The notes under the pieces are model-generated. The model was given only the letters and a program-made list of their open reading frames with translations, did no database searches and was not told the DNA's origin. A stretch of 64,000 nucleotides of DNA. Origin: Mycolicibacter senuensis. Its GTDB lineage: Bacteria; Actinomycetota; Actinomycetes; Mycobacteriales; Mycobacteriaceae. The stretch spans positions 78,288 through 142,287 of the forward strand of contig NZ_QMEX01000003.1 of assembly GCF_003284925.1 (NCBI RefSeq). The letters are read 5' to 3'. The position numbers were made by a program, and so were the translations under genes. Shown piece after piece: positions 1 through 8,199 of this stretch; position 1 is the stretch's first letter; every line of letters starts with the position of its first letter.

Positions 1-291
1 GATCAGGTGCAGCAGGTTGAACACCGACCAGCTGACCGCCGTGATCACGATGACGGCGCGGTTGCCCAGGTGGTACAGCGCCAGGGCGCTCAGCACCGCC
101 AGCGCCAGATACATGCCACCGACGTCTTTGGCGAAATGCTCGTTATAGGGGCCGAGCACCGGCAGCCACCTCATCCCGAGACCGGGAAAGGTGTCATACC
201 AATGCAGCGGAGCGACATATGCCCACCCCCCGACACCGAGCCCCATGATGGTCAAGACGATCAGGCACAGGCGATGCACGATGCGTTTCAC
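1..291 (-). CDS. Hypothetical membrane protein, 3' end outside window
   Basis: An open frame of 97 codons starts with GTG at 291 and runs off the left edge without a stop. The start overlaps the stop of the upstream NmrA-like gene (GTGA overlap), and a GGAGGAG sequence lies just before it, so the two genes are probably translationally coupled. The visible protein begins with basic residues (VKRIVHR), then a hydrophobic segment (about residues 8-30), a WY-rich loop, and further hydrophobic segments around residues 68-97, so it is an integral membrane protein. I recognise no catalytic motif. The reading frame and overlap are seen directly; the function is unknown. Confidence 0.7.
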   Translation of the reverse strand, partial: MKRIVHRLCLIVLTIMGLGVGGWAYVAPLHWYDTFPGLGMRWLPVLGPYNEHFAKDVGGMYLALAVLSALALYHLGNRAVIVITAVSWSVFNLLHLI

Positions 292-1040
292 TTCTCCTCC
301 TCGGTGAGCGCGGCCAGCCACTCGGCATAGGTCTGGCGGCCGCGTGGCCCGGGCCCGGTGGGCAGCAGGGCGCCGGTGGCCATCGCCTTTCCGGCCGCGC
401 CGGGCACCCGAAGCGGAAGGACGAGCCGGTGCTCACCACGCCGCCGGATCAACTGCCGGGCCATGTCGACCACCGATTCCACCCGCGGGCCGGCCAGCTC
501 CGGCGCCATCTGCCGGGGTTCCCCGGTGGCGAGGTCCACCAGGTGGGCGGCGACTTCGCGGACGGCGATGGGTTGCGAGCGCATCTTCGGGACCGGCGCG
601 ATCGGGCCGGGCAGCTGTGCGAGGACTTGGGCCGCGAATTCATGGAATTGGGCGGCCCGCAGGATCGTCCACGGCACGGCTCCGGCCTGCACCACCTCCT
701 CTTGACGCAGCTTGCCCTGGTAGTAGCCGGTGGGCGCTCGGTCGATGCCGATGATCGACAAGGCGACGTGGTGGCGAACTCCGTTGCGTTGCGCAGCGGC
801 CAGCAGGTTGGCCGTGGCGCTGCCGAAGGAGGCCTGCGCTTTTCTGGCGTTCATGGTCGCGAAGTCCGTGACATCGATGACGGCGTCGACGCCGTCGAGC
901 GCGGCGTCAATGCCGGTGTTCGCGATCAGGTCGACGCCGTGCGCGCGGGCGAGAATCACCGGTTGGTGCCCCTGGCCGCGAAGTTGGTCGACGACGTGGC
1001 GTCCGGTCTTGCCGGTTCCGCCGGCAACCGCGATCTTCAT
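288..1040 (-). CDS. NmrA-like NAD(P)-binding reductase (atypical SDR)
   Basis: A 250-residue protein starting MKIAVAGGTGKTG, the glycine-rich dinucleotide-binding loop of extended/atypical short-chain dehydrogenases of the NmrA type. The length fits that family. The central part has the usual Rossmann pattern (a DAVIDVTDFAT strand-loop and an HHVALSIIGIDR segment), and the C-terminal part is variable, as expected for a substrate domain. Such proteins bind NAD(P)H as quinone or flavin reductases or as redox sensors; the substrate cannot be told here. ATG at 1040 follows AGGAGACC (AAGGAGACCATTC), a good ribosome site. It is followed by an overlapping membrane-protein gene, which suggests a two-gene operon. 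Confidence 0.8.
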   Translation of the reverse strand: MKIAVAGGTGKTGRHVVDQLRGQGHQPVILARAHGVDLIANTGIDAALDGVDAVIDVTDFATMNARKAQASFGSATANLLAAAQRNGVRHHVALSIIGIDRAPTGYYQGKLRQEEVVQAGAVPWTILRAAQFHEFAAQVLAQLPGPIAPVPKMRSQPIAVREVAAHLVDLATGEPRQMAPELAGPRVESVVDMARQLIRRRGEHRLVLPLRVPGAAGKAMATGALLPTGPGPRGRQTYAEWLAALTEEEK

Positions 1041-1202
1041 GAATGGTCTCCTTCCCGGTCGGGCTACGAGTACTGACGAGGTAGCCCGGCCGAATGTGAC
1101 GCGGTGAGCCTGCTGGCGCGGCGATCAGCCCATTCTCGCCGACAACGGCGGCGCGCACCGGCAGGATCTGTGCACAGCAGGGTGCATCTGTCTGGAGGTT
1201 TC

Positions 1203-1763
1203 ATGGCTGATCGCTTCACCATCCCGCCCGCCGAGGTGTTGCGGGCGCGGGAGAAACTTGTCCTCGACCACTTCCACGACGAGGTGCGCCAGGACTGGGA
1301 CGAGGTGCTGGCCACGTTTCCCCACCCGCACTACGAGATCATTCCCACGCTGACCGTGCACGACGGCGATGCCGAGGTCCGCGACTACTACCGCGACACC
1401 CGCATCGCCTTCCCCGACCAGGACCACGAGATCATCGCGCTGCGCCACAGCGCCGACGCGGTGATCGTCGAATTCTGGCTGCTGGGAACGCATCTGGGTC
1501 CGCTGGGAGCGATACCGGCCACCGGGTCGCGGCACCGCACCCGGATGACGGCCTACTTCGTCTTCGACGAGCACGAGACGCTGGTCGCCGAACGGATCTA
1601 CTTCGACACGCTGTCGATGCTCAAGCAACTCATCGGCGGACTCAAGCTGCGCGACCCGCGCAACTGGCCGTTGGTGTTCCGCGGGGTGCGCGGGCTGCTG
1701 GCGATGGCGGCCGAGCCGGACCCGCTGCTGGTCAACACCGTGGCGGCCGATTTGACCGACTGA
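1203..1763 (+). CDS. SnoaL/NTF2-like protein
   Basis: A 186-residue protein beginning MADRFTIPPAEVLRARE. A GGAGG five bases before ATG 1203 decides this start; upstream in-frame codons are not conserved-looking. The sequence has the layout of the SnoaL-like NTF2 fold: an N-terminal helix, a region on damage or dose (HYEIIPTLTVHDGDAEVRDYY), and alternating strands (AVIVEFWLLGTHLG, RMTAYFVFDE) ending in an ERIYFDT strand typical of the family. Such proteins are small cyclases, isomerases or ligand-binding proteins; members without assigned substrate are common in mycobacteria. It is divergent from the NmrA-like gene. Function is not determined beyond fold. Confidence 0.7.
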   Translation: MADRFTIPPAEVLRAREKLVLDHFHDEVRQDWDEVLATFPHPHYEIIPTLTVHDGDAEVRDYYRDTRIAFPDQDHEIIALRHSADAVIVEFWLLGTHLGPLGAIPATGSRHRTRMTAYFVFDEHETLVAERIYFDTLSMLKQLIGGLKLRDPRNWPLVFRGVRGLLAMAAEPDPLLVNTVAADLTD

Positions 1764-1772
1764 TCACGGGCC

Positions 1773-1910
1773 TCAGTCGGCGACCACGACGACCATCTTG
1801 CCGGTCGCCTCTCCAGCCTCCATGACCCGATGCGCGTCGTCACGATCACCCGGGCGCCGGCTTCCACGGCCAGTTTCGCCGTAGCCTGAATATCGTTGGG
1901 GCGTGCTATT
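1773..1910 (-). pseudogene. Remnants of an alcohol dehydrogenase C-terminus and an SDR fragment
   Basis: On the minus strand, 1836 down to 1773 reads AHRVMEAGEATGKMVVVVAD then stop, which is the standard C-terminal end of zinc-type alcohol dehydrogenases/quinone reductases. In a different frame just upstream (about 1905-1833) a stretch reads RPNDIQATAKLAVEAGARVI, resembling the N-terminal cofactor region of short-chain dehydrogenases. Neither has the rest of its gene. The most economical reading is debris from two former genes joined by deletion. The translations are direct; the family assignments rest on short motifs. Confidence 0.5.
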
Positions 1911-1933
1911 TTTCGCGAATTCACTCGCCGGAG

Positions 1934-2806
1934 TCACCGCCCGCTCACCCGGCCCAAGAAGTCCTTGATCAGGTCGGCTACTTCGTCGACAGCGGTCTCG
2001 AGCAGGAAGTGACCGCCGTCGAGCAGATGGATCTCCGCGTCGCGTGCGTCCCGGCCGAATGCCCGGGCGCCGTCGGGGCCGAAGATCGGGTCCGACTTCC
2101 CCCAGACTGCCAGCACCGGGACCCCGCTGGTGCGCAGATACTCGTGCAGCGCGGGGTACATCGGCGCGTTGGTCGCGTAGTCCCGGAACAGCCGGAGCTG
2201 AATCTCGTCGTTGCCCGGCCGCGACAGCAGTGCGTTGTCCAGAGTCCAGGTGTCGGGGCTGACCAGTGACTCATCCGGCACGCCGGTCAGATACTGCCAT
2301 TTGACCGACTCGGCATCGAGCGCGGTGCGGATGGCCGCTTCGGTCTCGGCGGTCTGCTCACGCTGGTAGTCCCAGACGGTGGTCCAAAAGCTCTCGATGA
2401 AGCCATCGTCATAGCCGTTGCCGTTCTGCGTGACGATCGCGCTGATGGATTCGGGCCGGGACAGCGCCAGCCGCCAGCCGATCGGCGCGCCGTAGTCCTG
2501 GACGTAGATCGCATACCGGGTCAGTCCGAGCTGGTCGAGCAGCCCCTCGGTGAGTTCGGCGAGGGCGTCGAAGGTGTAGTCGAACTCGGCCGCCGACGGT
2601 GCGTCGGAGTAGCCGAAGCCGAGGTGATCGGGGGCGATGACGTGGTACTCGCCGGACAACCGGGTGATCAGCTCCCGGAACATGAAAGAGCTGGTCGGGA
2701 AGCCGTGTAGCAGCACGATCGCAGGCGCATCGGCGCTTCCGGCCTGCCGGTAGAACAATCGTCGCCCGTCGACGTCGGCGTACTGGTGCCGTACCGAAGC
2801 AACCAT
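1934..2806 (-). CDS. Alpha/beta hydrolase, epoxide hydrolase/haloalkane dehalogenase type
   Basis: A 290-residue protein from ATG 2806, preceded by AAGGAG; the much longer open frame upstream covers the intergenic region and the start of the opposite gene, so it is rejected. The HGFPTSSFMFREL oxyanion loop, the nucleophile elbow VQDYGAPIG with Asp in place of Ser, and a late LDGGHFLLE histidine give a Asp-based triad typical of epoxide hydrolases and haloalkane dehalogenases. A cap domain would be residues about 130-220. Likely a soluble cytoplasmic enzyme hydrolysing an epoxide or C-halogen bond; the substrate is unknown. It is divergent from a CGNR regulator gene, with a palindrome between them, suggesting control by that neighbour. 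Confidence 0.8.
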   Translation of the reverse strand: MVASVRHQYADVDGRRLFYRQAGSADAPAIVLLHGFPTSSFMFRELITRLSGEYHVIAPDHLGFGYSDAPSAAEFDYTFDALAELTEGLLDQLGLTRYAIYVQDYGAPIGWRLALSRPESISAIVTQNGNGYDDGFIESFWTTVWDYQREQTAETEAAIRTALDAESVKWQYLTGVPDESLVSPDTWTLDNALLSRPGNDEIQLRLFRDYATNAPMYPALHEYLRTSGVPVLAVWGKSDPIFGPDGARAFGRDARDAEIHLLDGGHFLLETAVDEVADLIKDFLGRVSGR

Positions 2807-2845
2807 GACTAACTCCTTAAGTAGTTTTTGATAGTTAGAAGTCAA

Positions 2846-2859
2846 ACACCCGAGGGTGT
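2846..2859. promoter_or_regulatory. Palindrome acaccc-ga-gggtgt in divergent promoter
   Basis: A perfect 6-bp inverted repeat with 2-bp spacer sits in the 81-bp AT-richer gap between the hydrolase and the CGNR regulator. Its position suits an operator shared by the two divergent genes. The symmetry is seen; binding by the CGNR protein is inference. Confidence 0.4.
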
Positions 2860-2887
2860 AACCTGTCAATAGATTTTTGGAGGTTAT

Positions 2888-3412
2888 ATGGATATCGTGG
2901 CGGCGGGCCCCGACGACGAGCTGCTGCTCCTGGACTTGCTCAACACCACCCCCGTCATCGACGGTGCGGCTCACGACGAACTCGAGGACCCCGCCACGGC
3001 GCAGGCCTGGCTGAGCGCACACGGCGCCGCCCTCACCCAGGCGCAGCTGGAGGAATTGATCGAGGTACGCACGGCGCTGCAAGCGGTGGTCCGCGGAGAC
3101 GACGATCCTGCGGCGTTGGCGCCCTTCCTCACCGGAGTCGCGTTGCGCCCGGCTGTATCTGACGACGGCATCTCCTGGGCGCTGTCCACCGCCGAGGCCT
3201 CCGAGGTCGCCGCCCGGGCGATCCTGGCCTGGGATGCGTTACGGATCTCCAGCCCGGGACGGCTGCGGGCATGCGCTAATGCCGACTGCCAGCTGTTCCT
3301 GATCGATCGCAGCAAACCCAACACCGCGCGCTGGTGTTCGATGGCGATCTGCGGCAATCGCATGAAGGCACGCCGGCACTACCAGCGGCGTAAGGCGACA
3401 GCCACCGACTGA
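2888..3412 (+). CDS. CGNR zinc-finger protein, putative regulator
   Basis: A 174-residue protein; ATG 2888 follows GGAGG at 2878-2882. The C-terminal part (from about residue 126) has RLRACANADCQLFLIDRSK followed by RWCSMAICGNRMKARRHYQRR, i.e. the four-cysteine CGNR zinc finger, which is thought to bind DNA. The N-terminal 120 residues match the ABATE-type domain usually fused to it (LLDLLNTTPVIDG, then an acidic helical stretch and LTQAQLEELIEVRTAL). Proteins of this architecture are regarded as stress-related transcription regulators. It is divergent from the alpha/beta hydrolase and may control it. Confidence 0.85.
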   Translation: MDIVAAGPDDELLLLDLLNTTPVIDGAAHDELEDPATAQAWLSAHGAALTQAQLEELIEVRTALQAVVRGDDDPAALAPFLTGVALRPAVSDDGISWALSTAEASEVAARAILAWDALRISSPGRLRACANADCQLFLIDRSKPNTARWCSMAICGNRMKARRHYQRRKATATD

Positions 3413-3552
3413 GGCCCGGCACGCCGATGACCCGTGCCGCCTCCTGGCCCGCCCGCGAATCACCGCAAGCCCGGGTACCGCGAGCACCGGATGGCCGACT
3501 ACCATGAGCTGTCCCATTGGGCCTGTTGCCAAGAGGCTTCGACAAGCCCCGC

Positions 3553-3625
3553 GCCCCCGTAGCTCAGGGGATAGAGCACGGCTCTCCTAAAGCCGGTGTC
3601 GGCAGTTCGAATCTGCCCGGGGGCA
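3553..3625 (+). tRNA. tRNA-Arg (anticodon CCT), integration site of the element
   Basis: A 73-nt cloverleaf: acceptor GCCCCCG/CGGGGGC, D stem GCTC/GAGC, anticodon stem CGGCT/AGCCG with loop CTCCTAA (anticodon CCT), T stem GGCAG/CTGCC with TTCGAAT loop, discriminator A. CCA is not encoded. The 3' part from 3580 is repeated at 19221-19267, where the T stem reads GGCGG/CCGCC. This A-T to G-C difference is compensatory, so the functional gene seems to carry a 3' end supplied by the element. Directly observed; the identity from the anticodon is standard. Confidence 0.95.
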
Positions 3626-3626
3626 C
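3580..3626 (+). repeat. attL: direct repeat within the tRNA-Arg gene
   Basis: Matches 19221-19267 at 45 of 47 positions. The first 24 bp (3580-3603), covering the anticodon loop and 3' anticodon stem, are identical and should contain the crossover. The two differences are the paired T-stem positions 3604 and 3614. Confidence 0.9.
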
Positions 3627-3668
3627 TCACCATATCTGCACGTCAGCGAACCTTTCCGAGACATTGCC

Positions 3669-4811
3669 CTACGTCCCTTCACTCCCTTCTGGTCGGTGTT
3701 TGGTCGGTGATTGTTCGGTATCAGGCGGCACCGCCTGGTTCGCGATTGCGCGCCGCGCCGCGGTATCGAGGCGCTCAGCAACATCGTCGAGATCACTCGG
3801 GAAGAGGCCCGCGTAGTGGTTAAGGGTGGTCGCAGCCGACTCATGGCCAAGTAGGCGAGCCACGGCAACCACTGAGGCCCCGGCTTGAATGGCCAGCGAT
3901 GCAGCCGTGTCCCGCAAGTTGTGCGGCGTGATGTTCAAGTCCAGCGCATCAACAGCATCATCGAAGACATCACGGCGGAAGTTCCGGTTACGTAATGGTG
4001 TCTCGTTTGCTGAGGGAAACACGAGGCAGTCTTGTCTGTGATCTGCCCCAAACTTACTGAGCTCCTCTGACACCACAGCCGGGATTGGCACCGTGCGGGC
4101 CTGATGGTCCTTCACCGGCGAGCTCTCACCCTTCGGCGCTTCCTCCGAGTACGCACGTGCGACGCGCAACGTCTTAGCCGCCAAATCAACGTCAGCCCAA
4201 CGCAGCGCAGCGAGCTCGCCCCACCGGAGACCGCAGTAGCCCGCAACCAGTACCAGCAGCCGATCTCGAGGTACTTTCAGATGGTCGGCCAGCCGCCACA
4301 GGTCCTCATGGCTCAGGGGCCGCGGATCGTTCCCGCGGACCCTGGGCAGGCGGATCCCAGCAGCAGGGTTGCGGTGAATTGCCCCGTCGCGAACCGCGTA
4401 GTCGAACACCCGCCTCAGGACACCAAGCGAATGCCGAGCGGTCGCCGGCGATTGCTTGCGGGAAATATCAGCCGCCCACGCCTGAACTTCTGACGGCCTC
4501 ACTGACACCAGTGGACGCCGGCCAAAGGTGCTCGCAATCTGCCTCCCGATAACACCGCGGATCTTCCGTTCTGTCGCCGGTTGCCTGGCCGGCTGCGCCC
4601 GCATCCACGTTTCACACCACTCACGGACCGGCCGCTCGCCAGCTTTGGGGTCCGCCCAGGACCCCGTCTTCAGAGTCTCAACCTGGCGCCGTTCCCATTC
4701 CTGCGCGTCACGCTTGCGATCGAATGTCCGCGAGGCAACGTAGCGGCCCCGATAGTAGACGCGAGCACGGTATACACGCGCGCCTTTCGGGCCGCTTCTA
4801 GCCTCAATCAC
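3669..4811 (-). CDS. int: Tyrosine-type site-specific integrase
   Basis: A 380-residue tyrosine recombinase. The N-terminal arm-binding region (SGPKGARVYRARVYYRGRY) is followed by a SAM-like core-binding domain (about 75-165) and the catalytic domain: Arg in CGLRWGELAAL (about residue 190), H-x-x-R as HNLRDT (about 297), GH in RLLGHES (about 320) and the nucleophile in TTLNHYAGLF (about 332). It should integrate and excise the element at the neighbouring tRNA-Arg. GTG 4811 overlaps the xis stop (GTGA), so the two are coupled. The last codons overlap a repeat (3692-3710) also present at the far end of the element, a likely arm-type binding site. All catalytic residues are present, so it looks functional. 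Confidence 0.95.
   Translation of the reverse strand: MIEARSGPKGARVYRARVYYRGRYVASRTFDRKRDAQEWERRQVETLKTGSWADPKAGERPVREWCETWMRAQPARQPATERKIRGVIGRQIASTFGRRPLVSVRPSEVQAWAADISRKQSPATARHSLGVLRRVFDYAVRDGAIHRNPAAGIRLPRVRGNDPRPLSHEDLWRLADHLKVPRDRLLVLVAGYCGLRWGELAALRWADVDLAAKTLRVARAYSEEAPKGESSPVKDHQARTVPIPAVVSEELSKFGADHRQDCLVFPSANETPLRNRNFRRDVFDDAVDALDLNITPHNLRDTAASLAIQAGASVVAVARLLGHESAATTLNHYAGLFPSDLDDVAERLDTAARRAIANQAVPPDTEQSPTKHRPEGSEGT
3692..3710. repeat. Left copy of putative arm-type site GTCGGTGTTTGGTCGGTGA
   Basis: An 18-bp core, tcggtgYttggtcggtga, occurs here and at 19111-19128 in the same orientation with one mismatch. Each contains an internal TCGGTG...GTCGGTGA pair. The position about 80-110 bp inside each attachment repeat fits integrase arm or Xis binding sites; binding is inferred. 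Confidence 0.5.
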
Positions 4812-5035
4812 ATTGCTTCCAACCGTGATTCGCGTCGCCGATCTAGCCAGTCATCCACTTCCGCAACGTCCCACCGGAGCGCACTACCAATACGGATCGC
4901 CGGCGGCCCCTCGCCCCTCAGCCGCCACGACCGGATACAGCCAACACTTACCGTCAAGCGCTCGGCCAGCTCATCAATCGTCAACAGCCCAGCTGGCCGA
5001 TGAACGCTCGCCCCTGCCCGGACCTCAGTAGCCAT
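4808..5035 (-). CDS. xis: Excisionase-type MerR/HTH_17 DNA-binding protein
   Basis: A 75-residue protein from ATG 5035 (MATEVRAG), nine bases after GGAG; the ATG at 5044 abuts that site and is less likely. The core LLTIDELAERLTVSVGCIRSWRLRGEGPPAIRIGSALRWDVAEVDDWL is the winged helix-turn-helix of the excisionase/HTH_17 family (described in segments: LTIDELAERL helix, GCIRSWR recognition helix, GSALRW wing, DVAEVDDWL end). Its stop overlaps the int start, the usual xis-int arrangement of AICEs. It should direct the integrase toward excision. Confidence 0.9.
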   Translation of the reverse strand: MATEVRAGASVHRPAGLLTIDELAERLTVSVGCIRSWRLRGEGPPAIRIGSALRWDVAEVDDWLDRRRESRLEAM

Positions 5036-5207
5036 CGGGGACATCTCCTGAGCCGCCAACGATCTCACGCGCCGCCATCCGGCGGCTTGTGGCCGACTGT
5101 TGTGGTTGCTGATGCGTTCGTACCTCAGCACCGAGCCGCTCTTTGTGCACATCCACCTCGGCCCGGCCCACCGGAGGACGTTCTGCCGGCTGCGCATCCA
5201 AAGTCAT
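5025..5207 (-). CDS. Small hypothetical protein between tra and xis
   Basis: About 60 codons starting MTLDAQPAERPP; alternative GTG at 5210. It begins 15 bases after the tra stop and its stop lies inside the first codons of xis, so it fits tightly in the tra-xis-int operon. Composition is hydrophilic with no membrane segment or known motif. Coding status rests on spacing only; a weak GGGGCGCC lies before the start. Confidence 0.4.
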   Translation of the reverse strand: MTLDAQPAERPPVGRAEVDVHKERLGAEVRTHQQPQQSATSRRMAAREIVGGSGDVPDGY

Positions 5208-5222
5208 CACCGTGGCGCCCCG

Positions 5223-6491
5223 TCAACTCGTAGGGACGCTCGGCGCCGGCAGCGCCGGGAGCAGCTGCCATGGGTCACTCACCAGCCCTGAATAGTGATG
5301 CGTGTAGGCGGCCACCACGGACTCAGTAACGAATGGAGCACGGAACCGTCGAAACTGCCCGTCGACATACGCGACGCCCAAGCCAGACGTTGCTCCCAGG
5401 GGCGAAGCATCGGTATCGCCCCGCCAATCGTCACCCAACACCGCCGTCGCCGCGTAGGTCGACTGAACCCCGAAGCACACCCTTAGCGATGCGTTGTCCC
5501 TGATATCGGTAGGCAACGATTCGGCCGTGGGCTTCTGTGTCGACAGAATCGTCACGACGCCGGCCGAGCGACCCTTCCGAACCAGATAGCTGACTGCGGC
5601 ATGTATCTCCGCCCCGATAGCCTTCTTTTCCTTGGTCACCAGTTGACGGGGATCGAGGAACGTCTGACACTCATCCACAACGACGAACACCAACGGCGCC
5701 CAGGGCGTCGGGCCTCTGTCCCAGAAATTCGACGACCCGAACAACTCGTGGGCATGTCGAATCCGCTCACGCACAAGACATGTCGTGCCCTTGAGAATCG
5801 CTGCGATACCCTCCAAATCAAGGTCATCATTCAGGAACCGACAACTCCGATGCCGCAGACAACCTAGGTCATGTCCGCCCTTCCCATCGATGACAACAAA
5901 CTGAACAGCCGGTGAAGCGCTGAACGTGGCCAACGTGCTCGTGAGCCACGCGGACTTTCCAGATCCCGGGACGCCACCCACCACGACGCCCGAAACATTG
6001 CTCAGCGCGAGCGCGCGGTGGACGCCGATCTCATCAACCCCCAAGCCCACCGCCCAACTCCTGGCACTCGGCACGGACGGCAGCTTGTATGGCTGCCGCA
6101 GCGGATCAACTGCTCTCAGCTGTAGCTCGAATACCCCAGGCTCCGGCTCCTCCACGACCACGACGGGTACCCCAATCGCCGAGGCCAGCTTCCCGGAGGT
6201 GGACTGCCACTGCCTGAGATCCTGGCCGGGCAGCCCAGCGAATCTCGCGCAGGCGCCATACGGAGCAGGAATCACCGATATCAATTCCGGCACAAACGAT
6301 TTGGCATACGTGCGACGTGTCGGCACGCGCTTACTAACCGCGCCCTCAGCCAACATAGACCACATGGGTCGTCGGACAGGAAGAACTCTATTGAGGCCGA
6401 CGAGCTCGAGCGTGGCAACCGTCCATTTGCTGTCTACCAGCCGGCCGACTGCCGTGGCGACCGCTGGCATGTACCCAGTTTGCACGTACAT
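5223..6491 (-). CDS. FtsK/SpoIIIE-type conjugative DNA translocase (TraSA/TraB-like)
   Basis: A 422-residue ATPase. Walker A is GGVPGSGKSAW (about residue 173-183), Walker B is PLVFVVVDECQTF (about 268-280), and STQKPTAESLPTDIRDN with following CFGV matches the conserved C-terminal part of FtsK/TraSA proteins. In AICEs this single hexameric pump moves double-stranded DNA from donor to recipient at the membrane, with no type IV secretion system. No strong N-terminal membrane segments are visible; a VATAVGRLV and VATLELVGL stretch near the N-terminus may contact membrane or partner proteins. ATG 6491 lies three bases after the preceding stop, following GGGGGA. The operon continues through xis to int. 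Confidence 0.9.
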   Translation of the reverse strand: MYVQTGYMPAVATAVGRLVDSKWTVATLELVGLNRVLPVRRPMWSMLAEGAVSKRVPTRRTYAKSFVPELISVIPAPYGACARFAGLPGQDLRQWQSTSGKLASAIGVPVVVVEEPEPGVFELQLRAVDPLRQPYKLPSVPSARSWAVGLGVDEIGVHRALALSNVSGVVVGGVPGSGKSAWLTSTLATFSASPAVQFVVIDGKGGHDLGCLRHRSCRFLNDDLDLEGIAAILKGTTCLVRERIRHAHELFGSSNFWDRGPTPWAPLVFVVVDECQTFLDPRQLVTKEKKAIGAEIHAAVSYLVRKGRSAGVVTILSTQKPTAESLPTDIRDNASLRVCFGVQSTYAATAVLGDDWRGDTDASPLGATSGLGVAYVDGQFRRFRAPFVTESVVAAYTHHYSGLVSDPWQLLPALPAPSVPTS

Positions 6492-6494
6492 CGT

Positions 6495-6920
6495 CTAGTC
6501 CCCCGACGCAGCGCGCTTTGCCGCCGGTGCCCGAAGCACATCGGTCGCATTACCGGCAGGAACCAGCCGTTCAACAAACACCGTCACCGAAAGAACACCG
6601 CGAGGACTACCACCGCCAAATCCCTGACGCCCCTCAGCCCGCACCGCAACCTCCGCAATTCCTTCCGCACGGAAAATACCGCCGGCCGGAACGTTCTCAA
6701 GGGGCGTAGCAGTCTCGACGACCGCGCCATCCAGGCCCATGCCGTTGACCGAGACCGCTACGCCGGTCAGGCGGTGCACGTCCACTCCGGCACGCTGAAT
6801 ATTCGCATCAGTCTTGACTCCGTTCTCGTATGCTGCTCTGGTCCGTGACGTTCCCCCGGTACCAATCAGCAGGACCGATCCTGGGTCAACATTCAGCACC
6901 AATCGCGACATGTCAGACAT
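6495..6920 (-). CDS. Conserved-looking hypothetical protein upstream of tra
   Basis: A 141-residue protein, MSDMSRLVLNVDPGSVLLIG; ATG 6920 is preceded by AAGGAA. It looks beta-rich with glycine turns (GTGGTSRTRAAYENG, GVAVSVNGMGLDG) and has no membrane segment or catalytic motif. It is the first gene of the minus-strand tra-xis-int operon and sits three bases from tra. Genes of similar size and unknown function often precede traSA in AICEs, so a transfer accessory role is possible but not shown. Confidence 0.65.
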   Translation of the reverse strand: MSDMSRLVLNVDPGSVLLIGTGGTSRTRAAYENGVKTDANIQRAGVDVHRLTGVAVSVNGMGLDGAVVETATPLENVPAGGIFRAEGIAEVAVRAEGRQGFGGGSPRGVLSVTVFVERLVPAGNATDVLRAPAAKRAASGD

Positions 6921-7285
6921 ATCTATTTCCTTTCATCTGCTGTGATTCATCAAAACCGCTCGTTCATGACCATCTGAATTGATTCGATACCGATCGCAGC
7001 CCCTGCCTCTCCCTTACGAAAACCGGCCAAAGTCAGCGGCCACGCGGCGGTGGTGCCGCAAGTCAGCCGACGGCGACACCGACGCAAGCAGCCTCAGCTC
7101 CACAGCAAGCGGCTCGCTGCAGAAGCGGCGTGCCCCGGTAGCTGCGCGGCGGTGTGCGGGTCCGGTCATGTATCCATGCTCGCCGCCCAGCACGACTCAG
7201 CACCACATAGCAACGCAAAGTTCAAAGCCGCAGATAGATGCACGAAACCGCTAGCGTTGTCAGCGCCTAGCTCTACACTCGCCGC
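6921..7285. other. Divergent promoter region inside the element
   Basis: This 365-bp gap separates the minus-strand transfer operon from the plus-strand genes at 7286. It should hold promoters for both. One minus-strand frame of 52 codons (about 7170-7015, MTGPAHRRAATGARR at its start) is open but lacks a clear ribosome site, so I do not call it. No strong inverted repeat was seen. Confidence 0.5.
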
Positions 7286-8182
7286 ATGACGGATCTGGAA
7301 ACGCAGATCGCGAAAACCCTCCCTGGCCTACCGCCGCGGGTGGTCATCAGGGCCATTCAAATGGGGGCGTCATCACGTGATCTCCTGCTGGCAGCGTCAC
7401 TTTCAGGCCAAGCGCAAGCGCGCGCCAAGACGTATCTGCCCCGATTGCGGCAGGCCGTAATCAGCCAGTTGCACCAGCCTCACGACGATCTGCGCAGTCA
7501 GGCCCTGGCAATTCTCGCCATGTCACCTTCCACGCGATTCTCCGAAGCAGAGGGCACCCGCCTCCGCTCGCTTCGCATCGGCCTTGCCGACAACAAGCGC
7601 GAAATTGGCTTACTTTGCCGCCAGCAGTCCACCATGCGCATCCATCTAGCAGAAACCAACCAGCGCCTGAACCGAGCAACCTCATCGAAGATGCTGGGCA
7701 CTGCACCATTGAAATCACTAAGCCGCGCACACAACGATCTAATCCAAGATATGCGGACCGCTTTTCTTGATCTTCTCGCCCTAACAAAACTCCGGAGTCG
7801 AATTCTCATTCAGGTAACCGAAATTGTCGACCGATTCCTTTTTCTGGCTGGATGCGACGTATCAGAGATACATTCAGCCGGCGGCACATCGAGAACACTT
7901 CGCGCAATATACAAGAGAACGGCCCGCCTCAGCCATAGTCAGCCACACAAAAAAACCGACCAAATACTAACCGACTGCAAAGCGTTACTAGAACGAGTAT
8001 CGCATTACGAAGAACGGACAGCCGTCCTTCGCCATTCAATAAGGCGTGACCTTGAAACCCTTCAGCGACCGCCAGGCCAGACAACCCTCCCAGCACCAGA
8101 CTCTGCCGCAGCGTACTCGTGGCCTGCCCCGTACTGGCTAAACCTCCTGCCCGACAGTTCCATCCATTGCACGGCACAGTAA
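7286..8182 (+). CDS. Hypothetical alpha-helical protein
   Basis: A 298-residue protein, MTDLETQIAKTLPGLPP. It is almost all predicted helix with frequent Leu, Arg, Gln and Lys, including IRAIQMGASSRDLLLAASL, long amphipathic stretches (LRSLRIGLADNKREIGLLC; AFLDLLALTKLRSRILIQV), and ends in a Pro/Ala-rich tail. No enzyme motif, signal peptide or membrane helix is evident. Base composition is clearly less GC-rich than the chromosome, indicating recent acquisition. It is followed after 17 bp by a phosphoesterase gene on the same strand, so the two probably form a unit. Function unknown. Confidence 0.7.
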   Translation: MTDLETQIAKTLPGLPPRVVIRAIQMGASSRDLLLAASLSGQAQARAKTYLPRLRQAVISQLHQPHDDLRSQALAILAMSPSTRFSEAEGTRLRSLRIGLADNKREIGLLCRQQSTMRIHLAETNQRLNRATSSKMLGTAPLKSLSRAHNDLIQDMRTAFLDLLALTKLRSRILIQVTEIVDRFLFLAGCDVSEIHSAGGTSRTLRAIYKRTARLSHSQPHKKTDQILTDCKALLERVSHYEERTAVLRHSIRRDLETLQRPPGQTTLPAPDSAAAYSWPAPYWLNLLPDSSIHCTAQ

Positions 8183-8199
8183 ATCCAGAAATCGAGCCC

